From assembly GCF_902706185.1 (NCBI RefSeq), contig NZ_CACSJM010000049.1, forward strand, positions 1 to 38,330: 38,330 bases of DNA. The letters are read 5' to 3'. Within the stretch, counting starts at the first letter, position 1. The number at the start of each line of letters is the position of its first letter. The notes below the pieces were generated by a model. The model was not told the DNA's origin, did not search any database, and saw only the letters and a list, made by a program, of their open reading frames with translations. The translations under genes and the position numbers were made by a program. Positions 38,294 to 38,330 of this stretch are shown here, piece by piece. Source of the DNA: Roseomonas sp. 18066 (lineage in GTDB: Bacteria > Pseudomonadota > Alphaproteobacteria > Acetobacterales > Acetobacteraceae).

Positions 38294-38300
38294 TCCGACC

Positions 38301-38325
38301 GGGGAGGGGCCTCGCGCCCCTTCCC
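38301..38325 (+). terminator. Hairpin after lpd
   Basis: Arms 38301-38310 and 38316-38325 pair over 10 bp with one G-T pair and a 5-nt loop, 7 nt past the lpd stop. The window ends 5 nt later, so whether a T-run follows cannot be seen. Confidence 0.45.
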
Positions 38326-38330
38326 AAACC

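Overview
This window is chromosomal DNA of very high G+C content (about 70% by eye) with uniform codon use. It probably comes from an alphaproteobacterium of the Rhodospirillales/Acetobacteraceae type, such as Roseomonas or a relative. The assignment is an inference. It rests on the base composition, the LDH-type malate dehydrogenase next to sucCD and the 2-oxoglutarate dehydrogenase genes, a DUF1489 gene, and a TctC/Bug-type periplasmic binding protein. Intact succinate dehydrogenase and 2-oxoglutarate dehydrogenase show a complete oxidative TCA cycle. No tRNA, rRNA, CRISPR array, insertion sequence or prophage was seen.

Left part (1-10.9 kb): a housekeeping and accessory mix. It holds the tail of an unidentified protein, a GNAT-Nudix fusion, a CinA/MoCF-domain protein, a minus-strand run of four genes (DsbA-like thiol oxidoreductase, divergent CDF-family membrane protein, aspartoacylase-like hydrolase, Ldh2-family dehydrogenase), a plus-strand pair (lipoprotein related to gamma-glutamyltransferase, then an aminotransferase), a 34-codon gene, an IalB-like secreted protein and an aldo/keto reductase.

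Middle (10.9-18.1 kb): the most unusual locus. Six tightly packed genes encode a membrane complex related to hydrogenase-4/formate hydrogenlyase and complex I (HyfB, C, E, F, G and I-like). The large subunit has lost all four nickel-ligand cysteines, while the small subunit keeps all four cysteines of its proximal [4Fe-4S] cluster. No HyfA or HyfH ferredoxin subunit, second NuoL-like subunit, or hyp maturation gene is present in the window. This looks like an energy-converting-hydrogenase-related (Ehr-type) complex of unknown reaction.

Right part (18.1-38.3 kb): asd, the sdhCDAB operon, zapE, mdh-sucC-sucD, sucA, sucB and, after two inserted minus-strand genes, lpd. Together these make most of the lower TCA cycle from 2-oxoglutarate to oxaloacetate. 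Small secreted or lipidated proteins sit in the gaps.

Many genes end at intrinsic terminators. Four of these share one sequence design: a GGGGAA/TTCCCC stem, a CCCC spacer, then TCTTTTTT. They form a dispersed repeat family in both orientations.
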